The notes: generated from the letters alone by a model not told the origin. A DNA stretch of 64,000 nucleotides from Patagioenas fasciata (GCF_037038585.1 NC_092521.1:108082105-108146104); one strand, 5' to 3'. Numbered from the stretch's first letter, positions 1 through 14,590 are shown. Program-made: numbers and translations.

Positions 1-3000
1 CGTGCTCAAGTGAAGCATGTAGTCAGCTTCAGAGGTCCAGACGTGCCAATCAAGAAGAGACATCTTGTTTCCCCTGCCACTGGAGTGCTGAACTTCTGCT
101 GTGATACCTGGCAGTGGCTTAGCTCCAGATAGCAGCACTGTACAATCACTTAGGAACCTTCTGAAATGTCCAGGGAAGCGGTACAAATCAGACAACTAGG
201 GTTAATCACTAGGGTTTCAATTTGGTCCCATAGCCAGATGTGTCACCTCTATTTTCAGATGGTCTCCTGGAACCATGGCTTTTTTACTTCTGCCAAAAAA
301 AGCCAACACCAGAAATTCAGTGCTCTGTACACCATATGTAGAATAATTATTCACTTTTATTTCAGAGGCAAATGCACCATATACTGAACTATCTACTGTA
401 AAAGCTGCAGTAGGTAATAAGAACTGACAGTCACACCACTAAGAGAGTATCTGAGAAGATACAGACTACAGACTACTAGATGTGGTGGTCAACCTGTTGG
501 GAAAAGCAGATGCCTAAAAAACGTTAAAAAGACCAGTCAAGGTTAGCAGTGGGGTGGAATATAGAAAGGTTAGTTTCACTAACAGTAATAATTTCTTTTA
601 ACCCACTACCATCGGACCAGCCACCAAATTTCTTGCTCTGGCTTTTATATAAATTACTCAGATCACTGTCCTACCCAGGTTAGGATGATCTTTCTAACTA
701 ATCCAAGTAAAGCAGATGATTAATGCACAGTATACACTTTGTATATACGAGCACCAATAGAGAATCTCTCTGTCCCCTTGCCATGTTTCTTTGGCAGTTC
801 AGATGTCAGAACTCATTCTTGGGTTGCAACAAATTTGCATGATGGGAAATATAAGCAAATTACTGAGTTGTAAACTCTTCTGTGCTCTGAAAACGTTGTT
901 TGAGTTGAGCGACTATCAGGAGAGAGGTGTGTTTTGTTACTGGTTTAAAAATAATATTGGGTGCTTTGAAAATGATGCAGAGAGATGGATTTTGTGGGGC
1001 TTGTTTTACTTTCTGAGCTCTTCCGGCTATAATTAAGGAAAAAAAAAAGCACTCCAGAAACCTGTTGATAAAATACAGCAGATGGCAGCAATGTACAAAG
1101 GAAACATGATCCTTTGCTTATCTCAGGATTACCCTGAGCATACAGACTTCACCCTTCCTCACACTGCCTGATCCAGAGCTGCTGATGTCTCCGTTTTACT
1201 CATCTGGATTTTGACTCACTTTGGTCTTTTTGTCAGCAAGTCTCAAATCAAAAATCAGGCAGGAATATTCAAAGCTGAATGCCTTAACAAGTTCAAAAGA
1301 ACATCACCGAGATGCTGTCAGCATAAATAAATAACCTGAAAATAAATAGCTGTTGATATTAAGACATACCTACTCGAAAAAAGAATGTCATCTAGACTTC
1401 ATTTTAGCTGTATTTTTAAAGCATCCGTGTCAATCAGTTAAAAGTGTGAATGAGAGAAATCTAATTTAATGGCTTTTAGAAAGAAGTACCTCATGGGTTC
1501 ATGCTTATTTGGAAAAGACAGAGCAGTACAACTCTCCTGAATGCTATCGATTACGAAATTTCATCATCTATTTCCTGCAAAAAGTATAAAAACTTTCAGC
1601 TAAAATAGGGCATGCCTTACTGAGAAACACTGTATTATTGATGTATTTCAAGAGATGATGATGTAATGTTTAGCATCCCAAGAATATTTGACTAAAAATC
1701 AAGGGATAAAACCCCTCCATTTGATGCTGCTCAGAAGACCTTTATGAAGGAGGTCTCCTGAGTCCTTCCCTCTCCTCTCTTCCATGATGTTCCTGCTCAT
1801 TCTCTTTTCTGCCAGATTAGTAACTCCAAACTCCAAGTCACACCCTGTGAGGTTTGTGTTGGAGCAATTTAAGACCCAGCTTTATGTTATAGACAGATTC
1901 AGCAGAATTAGCTAAACGGTGCTGCATCCGATCTTCAGCCACTGCTGAAATACTTATCAAACCCGCAATCAGTGATGCTCTGCATTGATATGTTGGACTG
2001 CGACCTCTGACAAGGCGGTTGTGGCTGCCCTGATGATTTGGCTGTGGGGTCGTGAGAGCCAGCATTGCCAGAGGTGATGAGCTGCAAGGTGGCTTGGACA
2101 CCAGTTGTCAGAAAACGGGCTATGATGCTCAGATTTCAGCCAACCTGTGCCTACCTTTTAGAGTGCACATGATTTACACTCCCGTGAATTACGCACAAGC
2201 AACATGATCTCGGTGCACACTGAGGCATGTGCTTTCAGCTGCAGCAGTGGTTGAAACCCCCCACAGAGAGGTCCCTGTGGCCAGTTCCAGAAACAGAGCC
2301 ATCACCAAGTGGTCTCGAAAAAAAGACTGAGCGTGGCTTTGAGATTAGGAGTTAGGAAGGAGACAGTTAATTTTATATACTGCGGTTTTCTGACCTCTTT
2401 GGCCTCATGGTTTCATATATGTTAAGGACAGAAGCAAACTGCTGTGATTTGGCAAAGCCCAGGCAGCGCCTAATGCAGTGTTTCTCAGGCCCACCTGCAG
2501 GATTTGTTTAGACTTTCTCTCAGGAATGCCATCAGTGACCAGTGTTTGGGTAAAGCTCTTTAATACCTAGACCTGAAGACAATACTGTCCTTGAGAAGTA
2601 TTTCTTTTAAAGGAGCAGTAATGCTTTCTTTGCCTTCATCAGTGGCCAGGAAAGTAAATTAATAGAAAGTAACTGAACAGTAAATGAAAGTTTTATTTCT
2701 GTTTTTGTTTTGTTTTTTGGTTTTTTTTTTAATGACATCTTTTTTGGTCACAGCCAATTCCGCAGGAAAAAAAAAAACAATCATTAGATGATAATGACAA
2801 CACTCATCTACTGCAAGCTAGACTAAGATATCCTAACAGAAACTATGTTGCAAGTAAAACTTATCAATATAGAGCCCAGTTTCATTAGCTCAGCAATTCT
2901 AGTAAGTGAAATAATTAAAACTGAGTCTAAGCAAAAATATTTGGAAAAAGAGAAGCTGATCTAGGAAGAGTCTTGCAAAGTTCATGCTATCACCACATTG

Positions 3001-5368
3001 CAACCATTGCCTTTCAGAAGAGAACAAGCAGAGTCTAGTATGACTATTTTGACCTAGAGAACCATGTATCTTTTCTGTTTGTCTGGCATCAGCTCAGATC
3101 ATTGACAGCTCAGGTCACTGTGGAGTGTAATGCTTTCCTTCTCACAATGGCAGTATGGTGTTCTTAAAATTATTATTTTCGTATATCTACATACTTGGTG
3201 CTACCCCTCATGAAAAGCAATTTCTGCAATGAACTAGTCAATGAAAATGAAATTAATTATTTCATTACTCTAACTAACCTGGAGGCCAGCCTGTTGGCAT
3301 CCCATCCAATTAGTTCATTTGATATCTTTTATTCTCTCTTTTTTTTTTTTTTTTTCCTTAAAATGTGTGCTGTAGCATTATTCCCACTTAGAGAGAAAGC
3401 AAAACTCTATTTTTTGTCAGTATTGTGATGGATGTAAAAGAATGCTACTGGCTGTAAAACAAATTAATTGAAATTGTGTGAAAACCTGTCTTGTTCTGAG
3501 CCGTATTCAGCATGAATATCTAAGCATTTACGAAAAATCATCTCTAGGCTTCAGTGTAACTACAACAGCATCCCCTTAGCCTTTAAAAAGATATTATTAC
3601 ACTATATGTATGCAACACAGAGAAGATAAGAAGATTAATATCCATTATCTTAGGTATGTCCTTAACATAAAATTTAATCTTCCAATTTTTCCCAGCCAAC
3701 GAGGCATAAAGCGTACGATCTGCTACTGCTGGCTGAGTGCTTAGGTACACCTGTGTTTAGTGAAACTGTTCTTCCTATATTTTGTGGATTTTAGTTTCAA
3801 GCTATGCCTGTCAATTTACTTTAGTGTCTTTTTATGGCCTATTTTTTATCTCTAAGAGAAGTATTACACAATACTTTCTCAAAACCTCAAATCAATTATA
3901 TTATAAGAGGTATAATCTGAGACAAATTCATAAACTAAATACTCTCAATTTTTTGAAAAACAATTCTAAATTTAGGTTTTGCTTTGAATATGGTAAAACG
4001 GAAATGATCTGACAGCGATAAGCCATACTGCAGTCAATTTTTCAGGTCATTCTGTGGGTAAGATATAAGGTAGTACTCTATCTCCCCTGCAGATGAATGC
4101 AGAGATATTGGAAAGCATAATTACAAGAAACAGTGACTCAAAAAGGGAGAATGTATTCTCCTAAAAATACCAAAATGCCAAAGGGACAATTAAAAAAAAA
4201 ACCAACCTCAAACAATGAATCAACAGATGTCAAAAGTAAAATGAAATAAAATAAATAAAATAAAATCAATTATGATCTTAGAGTTTTATATTTTTGCTCT
4301 GTAGGAAGCAGGAAAATATTTTAAAAAATGGGAAATGCATTGAATTACATGAGTTTGTTTTGTAAAAGGTATGCACTGTGCAGAAATTTTATCTGATTGT
4401 TTTATTACTGTTTCAACTGTTATACTTTAAATCATGATAGATACTATTTATACAGGCTTAAACAGAATATTAATTAGAAGTGATGGTTAAACCTGAATAT
4501 AAACCAAGATGTTAAGTGGGTAGTCTCTGTGAACACTTAGAATTAGAAATTGAATGTATGAGTCGATAGTCATTTCAAGCTATCCAAAGAACTGTAGAAA
4601 AATCTATAGTTTTGAGTGTGAAGGAGTTTGGGTTTTATACTATTGCATTTATTCGTGCAACACATTTTGATATACATGGATCCTCTTGGCTGTCATTTCT
4701 CCTGAACCCACAGCAACAGAATTTCTTAATGTCTGTAAAGTCAAAAAAAGAAGCTGGCAAGGATTTCCTGGACTCCAGGATGCTGGATGGCCTTTTTTAC
4801 AAATCCCCTGCTGAGAGCAGCTGTGTATATGCCAAGTAGCATTTGAGCAACACGTTTAAATAGCATTCTCCTGACTGCACCCCAAGAAGCCTGTAGCATG
4901 AGCACCCCAAGAGTTTCTTGCAATATCTCTGTTCCTATTATCGCATGGCATTGCTTACTGCCATCTGACAATGATCTGAGCTCTCTGCTTCACATACTGC
5001 TGCTGGTAGGAAGAGAATTAGAATGTAAATGCTAATTTCACTAGGGATTCACAAGTCTCAGTAAAACCCAGCTGACTCTCCAACAGCTGCACAGATCTGT
5101 AGTGTTAACAGTAGTTAAGGGTCTAGTTCTGTCAGCAGTGCCACCATGTGAAAGTCAGGGAGAGAATAGATACAGCATGTTGTAAAATAGCATTTTTTTA
5201 AATGTTGAAAACAAAGATTTAAAATCCTTTACATTGTCTAAATATTGATATATTATAAATAATGTATTCTAAAAATAATACTTTAATTATGAATACAAAT
5301 ATTTTAACTGCGGCTTTTTCTGAAAGTATTATTTTTCTAACTAGAAACCTGCTTCTAAATCAATATTT
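1..5368. other. Intergenic AT-rich DNA, no gene recognised
   Basis: I see no host gene here. Open frames are under 90 codons, lie in AT-rich sequence, show no recognisable domain and have no flanking splice pattern. Low-complexity stretches include a G/T-rich run near 2,703-2,732 and a poly-T run near 3,338-3,356. An (AAATA)-like run lies at about 4,238-4,266. Distal regulatory DNA or an unspliced non-coding transcript cannot be ruled out from sequence alone. Confidence 0.6.
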
Positions 5369-5918
5369 CCCTCTACTCCACTCTGGTGAGACTCCCCCTG
5401 GAGTACCGTGTCCAACTCTGGAGCCCTCAGTACAGGAAAGACATGAACCTGTTGGAGAGGGTCCAGAGGAGGCCACCAAGATGATGAGAGGTCTGGGACA
5501 CCTCTCTTGTGAGGACAGGCTGAGAGAGTCGGGGTTGTTCTGCCTGGAGAAGAGAAGGCTCTGGGGAGACCTTATTGTGGCCTTTCAGTACTTAAATAGG
5601 ACCTATAAGAAGGATGGAGACAGACTTTTTAGCTGGGCCTGTTACAATAGAACAAGGGGTAATGGATTAAACAAGAAGAGGGGAGATTCAGGCCAGACAT
5701 GATTAAGAAAATTTTATAATGAGGGTGGTGAAACACTGGCACAGGTTGCCCAGAGAGGTGGTGGATGCCTCATCCCTGGAAACACTCAAGGCCAGGCTGG
5801 ACGGGGCTCTGAGCAACCTGATCTGGTTGAAGATGTCCCTGCTCATTGCAGGGGGGTTGGACTAGATGACCCTTGAAGGTCCCTTCCAACCCAAACTGTT
5901 CTATGGTTTCATGATTTT
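5369..5918 (+). mobile_element. 5'-truncated CR1 LINE, plus orientation
   Basis: This is the 3' end of a CR1 non-LTR retrotransposon. The plus-strand translation shows the conserved C-terminal tail of CR1 ORF2. It includes the MMRGLGHLSCEDRLRESGLF segment, then the basic RRLWGDLI block, with stops and frame breaks further on. The 3' UTR has the familiar 'GGACTAGATGACCCTTGAAG' sequence. The copy ends with degenerate 8-bp units (TTCTATGG, TTTCATGA) at about 5,898-5,918, the normal CR1 terminus. Endonuclease and reverse transcriptase are missing, as expected from incomplete reverse transcription. It is a dead copy. Confidence 0.93.
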
Positions 5919-8900
5919 AATGGTGTGGTTTTGCCTGAAAACCAGAAAATAACACCATTACTTATTCAATCCATTGTCATTATTACCATTGCATAACTTG
6001 CTGTAATTAGTTCTATATGTTTAAAATACTACTTAATCCAGAAGGAATACATTGTAATACACGATTCGATTTTCCTGCATAAAGCAGTCAAACAAAACTT
6101 ACATGAAGCCAATCTGAGCATTTTCATTCTGACATCTAATTACATTTTACTTTGATAAGAAAAAATTATTGAAATTAAGCAACAGTAAAAAGCAGGAAAA
6201 AACTTTAAGGGCAGTAAGCTGTGAATTTTCATCATCATCATCATTATTATTCTCCCTATTATTTTCTATTTCCTTGGGGTTTGTAGGGAGTATTTGGTAT
6301 TAAAAAATAATGTTGGAAAATTAAAATAATTTTTAGCTGATAATTATTATGTCTCTGATATTCTGCCATCCAATGTTTATGAATTATTTTACAAAAGCCC
6401 ACAACATCTGTTTTCTCTGATAACACGTAAAGAAACAGAAGCATAAAAAGTGTGAATTGCTCCAAGCACAATGATGCATCTGGGAGAGCAAAGAACAAAC
6501 CCAAGGCCTCCTGACTCGTAACTTCTTCCTCTGTTGTATCATCAATGAAGAAGAGCACCAGTGAGATATGAAAAGGACGTGTAGCCATCAGCACCTTGCA
6601 GGAGATGTTTAGTATACACAGACATATGAACAACTTAAAAAAATGAGACCAAAAGGAAAGAGAGAATATGAAATCAGCGTTATACCCCACAGAGTAATCC
6701 CCCAAAGACAAAAGGGCTACTAAGATGGTATATTTAGGACAGAAATTTCAAATGTTATTTTCTAGCTCATCAGCTGTAAGACTCTGGTTGCCACAAGCAC
6801 TAGATCCTACATTATAACCCTAGCTTGGTCCAGAACTGTTTTCGCATATTTACAACCTACTTGACATCTCAGAGCCTTTCCCTCCCTGTTCTGTGTATCC
6901 CCCCTATTCTCTGGTTTTCACTCATTTCACTTATTTACACTCAATACATGTTTGTATTTCCTTCTTTTCCACACTGACTTCGCATCTGACGAACAAGTAT
7001 GCAGAGAAATCCTTCTGTCCTGCTGCTTTCCTCTCTTTTTTGTCCTTATGGGTTGCACTAGGGCATCTTCATTTCGGGGAAAGCCCCACTGTTGGCAAAA
7101 CTTTTAGCCCTTTCAGTGTACTGGAGGAGCACCAGAGTCACTGATAAATGCTTCAACAAAATGAAACCCTGGAAACCCCCAGCTACCTAATTAATTCTTA
7201 AATGTGTGTTTATAGTAGACAATATTTACTTCGAGTGGCCTTCCTTTTGCACCTTGTATCTGAAGTGAGGTCTCGGCTATCCATGGGCTCTCTAGACTAG
7301 GGGTAATTTCACATTTACCTCAAAAAAGAGCATTTGATTTATTAAATGAATGAATTTACTGGTAATGTAAGTAAGTAGAATTTTATTCCATCAGCTAAAG
7401 TTAGACTTTATTTAAAAATTATTTGCATTCATACTAAATTAGAAATTGGAATGTTAGTCTATTGATTAACTATAAAAATAAAATATATGTGTGTATTTGT
7501 GCCACTATCCTGATATTTTTACATATAATTGACTTGTTTCAGTCATCAGTTAAATAATACAATATCACCAGTCATGCATATGTGCATAAGCACATCTTTT
7601 GTATTAAATAATACTTAGCTGTGTCTACAGTATCTTGAGTTCCACTTATTCATGCTTTGTCTGTTTCTAGCCATTTTCATAACATGTTGTGGATGATTTT
7701 ATGTCTTAGTAGATGTCTCTGGATAAAGAATATTTTCAATAACTTACTGGGAGACACAGATTTCTCCAGCAGGGAAGTCCATAGCAGATTGACTCTTGAT
7801 CAGATAATTCAGCTATGCCAGGCTGTACATCTTGATGTGAGTGGCAAAACTCCAGAAGACATGGACACATATAAACATTCCTTCTTCTTGTCTTCAATGA
7901 TAATACATTTCACAGTTGTAAACTTTCCTCTATACATTTCGCTTTCCGTAAAATTCTTGCTTGAGGTCTAGTTATGTGACAATTAATTTGCCAAAGTTTG
8001 GGGCCATTCAGTAAGCTGAGGTTAACAACATGCACATAAAGGCTTACAATAAATGTCCTTTTCTATCCATATAACTGTGGAGGAAAAGAATATTAGAAAT
8101 AGCATTTGCCTTCTAATTTTCCATATTGTATTGAAAAATCTTGGTACTTCCAACTGAAATACCTGAAAAAGGTTTAAAATTACACTTTGGTAGAACAAAC
8201 CTACCTGCAGGTTAAGGCATATGTGTCAAAGGTGCTACTTGAGCTATTTCAGACAGCTGTAATCCATAGGAAGAATGAACACTGTAGCACATGTGGCACG
8301 CGTTCAGCACAGACTTTGCTGAGTAAGGACCTATAACTTTAAAACATCAAAATTTATGCTTTGTATATACCTTCATCGATATACGCAGGTACACAAAATC
8401 ATAACTTCTGCTAAAAACAACTTCTCACTGTAACATTAAGAGCCAAGTTTTTATATTATTCCTTGATACATATTTCCTCTAGCAGAGATTTATGGCAGGT
8501 CTCAGCATCTGGACCCAAAGTCTGGGCATGTAAGTAAGCTACTGGCTGGGTTGTGAAGGCAAACAAGCTTGATTCGATAACTTAAAAAGCAAATTGAAAT
8601 GGTAAATACTTCTTTCATCTTTCAACAAAGTCTGACAGTCTATAATTGATTTAAATCAGCTGCATGAAAAATGTTGCTGGAATTTTTTGTCACTTTGTGA
8701 AATACCAGAAAGGTTACCCACCTCTACTCCAAACTTCTTCAACTCTTTCCAGTTTATTATACATTTCTTTGTGAATTTTGAATGTGTATACAATAAGCAG
8801 TAAAAAGATAATCCCTTGTTGGGTGTTTCACACCATAATGTAATGATGTATCTGTAGCCTTGAAGCATCTCATTCACTTGTTAGGCCTGAACTGCTGTTC

Positions 8901-10150
8901 TCAAGAGCCAGTTTTAAGGATGCTCAGGCAAAACAGAAAGGATAATGTGTGGATTCATCTATGCACGGGTAAAAAACTTAAGTAAAACACAACAGAAAAC
9001 AAAATCAGGGAGAAGTAGCTGAAAACCAATGATTAGAACGGATAATAATCCAATATAATAACTCAGTGAAAAGTATCAGCAATTCTAAAACTGTATCTAT
9101 CATCCTCATTAAACTGTAGAATGAAGAACACTGTGAGAGCATCATGCTATCTGACAAAATCATATCTTTCAAAGTTTTAAACCAGACTGGTATTTGTAAT
9201 TATTACTTCTTTTTAACAAATTTGATATTTTTATCTCTTTTTAAGAATAGATTATATTCTTCTCTGCTCTTCCACTGCTACAAAACAGTGTGGGACGGAT
9301 TTGCATAGGTTTATACTTACAAAATAAGTGTAGGTATTAATAAAAACCACTTAGCCAATAAAGCCCTGAAGCACTTGGATGAAACGAAGTATCATCATCT
9401 CACAATAAAAATTTCCTATTAAGTATCAAGGAAGACAAATGTTTTACAGTGGATATAGCATGTTTGTTAGTTTCTGAATTTTGACATTTCAGCTACTTGA
9501 TCTCCTTCAAAAAAACTAGGCATTTGGAAACAATCCAGAAAATTATTAGGATCATTCTATTTACACAACACTAAAGTTTTATTGAAGCAAGGCAGATTCA
9601 AATAGTCTGTTAAATTTTGAAAGGTGCTGAACTAAACTGCTGCATGTCTTGGTATTTTAACTTACTGATGTACTGCTTTCTCTCTCTGTGTTTTGGTTTT
9701 TTTTTTTAAGTCCTGTAATTAGAAATAAGTTGCCCCTTTCATTTACTACTGAAAATAATTTCAATTAACAATAAAATACAAGACATATGTTTACGGAAAA
9801 TGTTATTGACATTAAGGAAAGAAACCACACAGCATTTTTGGTTCTTTGCAGTGCTAACATTTTGATCTAATCCATTTTAGATCTCTGGCAGCTTAATGGG
9901 GTATGATCACATCTCACTGCCGCATGCAGTGCTAATTGAGTTTAAAGTCAGCCTGTGATTTCATACTACCATAAACTTGAATTTAACACTTACACCAGCA
10001 CTGGATAAAAACCACAATGAACATGTCATTTGAAACACTGACCCAATATAAACTCTCCCAGCTGCTTCAAATGTGTTTACAGCCTCAGATGACGAGCTTT
10101 GCAGTGGCAGGCTTTAGTACCAAAGCAGTTACTCTCTTTCTCTCTGAGCG

Positions 10151-10184
10151 ACTCTGACCTTGAGATTACTCTGACCTTGAGATT
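10151..10184. repeat. 17-bp perfect tandem duplication
   Basis: The 17-mer ACTCTGACCTTGAGATT occurs twice back to back (10,151-10,167 and 10,168-10,184) with no mismatch. It is read directly from the sequence. The lack of divergence suggests a recent slippage or duplication event. Confidence 0.95.
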
Positions 10185-12602
10185 ACCCTCCGTTTTGCTG
10201 TGGCTGATGCAAAACCTGCACAGAAAATACACCATCTGAACAAGCCCGTGCCCTGAGTAAGTCAACAGCAAGGTGGTCACAGACGCACTCCTCTGGATTG
10301 AACATTGCACTCGTGGGGACCTTGCAGTGCCCCGATGCGACAGACTTGCAGTCAGCTCAACAGCTGCTTTTCTGAAGATAAGATTGCCATCTTAAGAGTT
10401 TGCAAGTCTTTCTGCAGCCCCTGTTGCAGCACCAGAGGAAAAAATAGGTATAAATGTATACACTAATTTTACATGTAGAGGGGAAAAAATAAGGCCAACC
10501 AATTTGTCTTGAGAGAAATTTTGCAGAACAGATGTTTATCTGTTCTCTCTGGCTTTCACTCTTTATGACAAACAGAATGTTAATGTAACAGAAAAATGGA
10601 AAAAAAATCTGTTTACAGATTTCTTTCTACAGGCCTACAGTCTCTATATTGCACATCTAATGTGGCAGTACAGACATTCATAAAGGAGCCACAACAGCGC
10701 CCTCTATAATTTTTAATTATAGCCAACTATCAACTTTTATACCAATATTTAGTATTGTACATATATTATGGTATATGTAGGGCCCTGACACTAAGCATTT
10801 TTCAAACTTAGTGCCAAAGCAGCCTCTACTGATTATGAGATCACTGTGAAAATTTCAGCTATTCCATAAATGGGACTAAATCCTCTTCTGATGCCCCTTC
10901 TGTTCTATGGATGATGTGTGCATAGGTTTTGTTTTTCCTGTCTTTAAGTAAATGTCTCAGAGAAGACAAGATTTTAAAAGGGACAGATTTCTGAAATGAA
11001 ACAGAGTAAATTTTATGGCAGTTGGTAAATTGGTGTAGTCCATAGTCTACATGTATTATGAAAAATAATTTATTTCTTTACGCACACATCATGTTTTGAA
11101 ACATATAGATAATCAAAACTTTAGAAAATATAGTATAATGCATAAATAGAAAATAAAGTGCTGGTGCACCAATTCTTACATTGCTATCCCCATGGGAAAT
11201 GGTCAGAGTTCATGAAAGTTTTTACTGCCATTTGTTATGGACAATGAATACTGAATGGCCAAATAACAGCTACTCAAGGTCTCCACTTGTTTCTGCAAGC
11301 TGTGTTTTTCTTTACTCAGCACCCAGTGCAGACTTACATAAGAAGTTTGGGACTAGCTGTTAATTTGAAACATTCACATATTCAAGGCATGCTTATTTGC
11401 AAGTTAGATCGCAAATCCAGCTCTAACATATAAGACTGTTTCTACTAAAACAGATCGAAATTATGTTTTTCTTGGCAGACTTGACTGCAACTAGAAGACA
11501 TGTCTATAAGCAGCTTTGGGGCCAGCAATGCAGTGTTTGTCCTGACATAATTGGAGATTTTCTGCACATGTGATTTCTATTGGTCCTTTCAGTCAAATTT
11601 CATATCCACTATTAAATTTAGAACAATAGTGAATAGTAAAGGTTCAGATGTTTCCTCTCTTAAAAAAAAAAAAAAAAAAAAAAACAACAACCAGGAACCT
11701 TCTCCTGAGGTCTTTTATAAATATACAGTGGGCAAAACCAGTTTGAGACAAATTCTTCATATATTCAGCAGAGTATACAATAGTAGTGATCAATGATATT
11801 ATAAAAATGCTTTGGAAAGATTGCTAACCGCTTAAGTCAGGTCCCAAACTTCTATTTATGTGTTATTGTCTGTGAAATTTTTTCAGATAATACATTGCCA
11901 AATATCACACATTTTTTAATGAAGAACATGCTAAACCATACAGATCTTTCAGTAGTCCCTAGGAGAGTATACATTTCAAAGCTCCTTTGTCAGAGAGGCA
12001 TTGGGAATCCTCTCGTGATTAGTAATTTTTTGGTTATTGTTCCCTTTGGGCTACAAGTAGAAGATTTTTTACAAAAATAATCCCACACCATAGAATTGTT
12101 CTGTAATTCACTAACGCAGGATGTTAGCAACCACCAAATGGAAATATTAAGCTTCTACAGCAATATCAATTTGGTCACAACGTACATCTGGTTTATTTTA
12201 CAGTACACACTAAATAGCAAAATTATAGCAATCAATATATTCAGTTAATTTTATTACTGAGTTGTATTTTATTACTAGGCAAGGGTCTAACTGTATTTTT
12301 CCAAATAAATGTGGGAAATATAAATGTAAATAAATGTAAAAGTGCTCCAGATATGAATATCTTATTCTCAAAAATTGTGAAGCTTCTGCAGTTTGAGAGA
12401 GGTGCCATAAATGTGAATAAATGCAACAATGAAAACAGGATGAAAACGCCTGACTCCATTCAGTGCAGCAGAACTGACATTAGAACATTAACTTTTACAT
12501 TTCCTGACTTCTTACATTTTAACAGTGTAACTCTGTGTGTTTGAATGTAGTGTCTCGTTGATTTTTGCATTTAATTTCCTAAGTTTAGTGTTGTTTTTGT
12601 TG

Positions 12603-12642
12603 GGTTTGTTTGTTTGTCTGTCTGTTTGTTTGTTTGTTTTTT
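12603..12642. repeat. GTTT/GTCT microsatellite
   Basis: Tandem GTTT units are interrupted by GTCT units over about 40 bp. This is a simple tetranucleotide repeat with no other recognisable function. Confidence 0.9.
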
Positions 12643-14021
12643 AAGAGGGAGAGCGAATAAAAACACAAAGCCTTCTGTTTATGCAGTCCAATGAAGCTGA
12701 TTTGATGCTTTTGATGTGGTACTCTCTATATGCTGGATAAGGCACACCAGGGATAACTATTTCTCAACTGTGCAGTTTAGAAGACCCCTCTGAATTGCCA
12801 CTGTCCTTCGGATACAGCTGGAATCTCAGGATTAATAAAGTTTCTTTTTACCTGCCTTCATACAGTTTCTCAGGAAAACACTGTACATACTATAAACAAT
12901 CAAGCTACAGTTCTGAGAATGTGTGAAATTCATTCAAAGCATGAATCTGAAGCTGTTCATGCTGGACATCACTGCATCATTGTACAAACCGGTTTTAAAA
13001 ATGCAGCTTTTGTAGCAGTTTTCTGGTCCCTTGAATCTATACAGAGAGAACGGCAGAAAAAGCTGGTGAAATAAATTTGGATACTTACAAAGTGTATCAA
13101 ATGGCAGCAGTTCTTTATTCTTGATCCTCTCTACTTTCACACTAATGTGAACTTCTTGATCTGTGAGACACACTTTGTGGAAGAGGCACTATGAAAGAGT
13201 ACATGATGTGCAGAGCTTATGCATTTGACTTCCACGCTCTGAGGAGGTACGAGGAGAATTCTGAGTTGGTTACAGGGTATATGGGCTAAGAAGGTGGAAT
13301 AGTACAGCACTTCCAGCGGGTAGTCCATTAACCTTAACAATCCCATGAGGTTCTGCTTTTGTGCAGGCATTGCTATGAGGCTGAAGATCAAATACGAAAT
13401 GAATCATTCACATTTTGATTTAGTTTTGTCTAAGTTTAAGAAACAGAGCACAATCTGATAGCTGGGTGCAGCAAATACTCTGCAGCTACGCTCCATGATC
13501 CATGGTAGACATCAAGCCACAGCCAGACTGTGACGTTTTGAAGATCTACAAGAATTACAGGGAGACAAGCATTTACTTGCTGTGTGCTGTAACTAACATG
13601 ACACATTGTCCATTCTTATCTGAAAAGTTGATCCAGATGTGGGCAAGGTTTCTCCCTCTGCATACTTGGCCACCCAAAACAAATACGACATGATTCAACT
13701 CCTACTTATCTTCTGATAGCGAATTTCAATATTGGATTCACATCTTCCAGTACAGAAAGTACTTTGAAAATAATTTTAAATTTTCACAAATATGAGCATC
13801 ACTGACAACTTAGTTATGGCAAGTTTCCACTCTAGTGATGACATCCTGAGATGCTAAGCTTTCTTTTCTCTAGGCATCAAAAGCACTTTATAAAGATTCA
13901 GTATGCTAACGGTAGCCTTAGGAAGGACCACATGTTCTGATTGAAGAGGTCGATTAAAAATTTCTGCTGTTTACTGTCACCATTTACTGCAGGGTGACAA
14001 TAAACCATAGCAAATGCTCTC

Positions 14022-14590
14022 TGTTAACCCCACACCCTCCCCACTAGGAAAGGTAATAGGGGGAAAAGGGAGAGAGACAAGTTGGAAAAGTTAAAAATGC
14101 TTTACTAATGCTACCAAAAAATACAGAAAAAAATTAAAAATACACAAAACCAATCTTGAATTTCCTGGAGTAGCACAGCGTTGCCCGTGGTGGAGCTGGC
14201 GTTGCTCCAGTGACTGCAGGGCAGGCACCCAGAAGTCCTGTGCTGGACTCCGCAGCAAACCAGAACTGGATTCAGAGATGCAGGGTCTGGAACCAGGCCT
14301 TGGATCACAGGCACAACAGGCAGGGTCCGCTTCAGATGCCGGCCGTAGTCAGAGAGAGTGAGACCCTTGTGACTTCCCACTTTCATAGGGTGTATGACAT
14401 GTATGGGATGGAATACTTAGTTGGTCAACTGTTTCGTCCATCCCTCCTTGCAAATACACCCCTTTAACTTACGGGATGTGTAAAATTTATCAATAACCTT
14501 GGGTGCCTTAGCAATAAGACTAAACCTGGGCCTCTTCTGCACACCATTGCTACCGTTATCAGCTCTGGAGTGAACAGTGTCTGAAAACAT
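14022..14590 (-). mobile_element. Degenerate LTR-retrotransposon (ERV) LTR-like segment
   Basis: The layout resembles avian ERV LTRs read in reverse. An A-rich block with a 'CTTTACTAATGC' segment (about 14,099-14,110) would be a decayed poly-A signal on the minus strand. A GC-richer middle follows. Then comes a 'GACATGTATGGGATGGAATA' block near 14,396-14,416, which resembles the conserved U3 region of common bird LTRs near their TATA box. I see no internal gag/pol sequence, so this would be a solo LTR or fragment. Boundaries are approximate: the left edge was chosen at a TG and the right edge near an ACA. I base this on remembered general similarity. A repeat-library search would settle it. 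Confidence 0.45.

Larger units (their letters stand above)
5919..14021. other. Intergenic AT-rich DNA with small simple repeats
   Basis: No gene recognised. The longest open frame (150 codons, minus strand, 6,259-6,711) has no recognisable domain, and I treat it as chance. Simple sequence includes ATC units at about 6,230-6,243, a poly-A run at 11,662-11,684 and GTTT/GTCT units at about 12,603-12,642. A perfect 17-bp tandem duplication lies at 10,151-10,184. The rest is unannotatable single-copy-looking DNA. Confidence 0.6.

Noticed and set aside
5262..5702. 146-codon plus-strand open frame as a gene
   Set aside because: Its second half is the decayed CR1 ORF2 tail; the first part is AT-rich flank.
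6259..6711. 150-codon minus-strand open frame
   Set aside because: No domain, no splice context and no GC or codon signal above surroundings. The hydrophobic composition follows from T-rich sequence.
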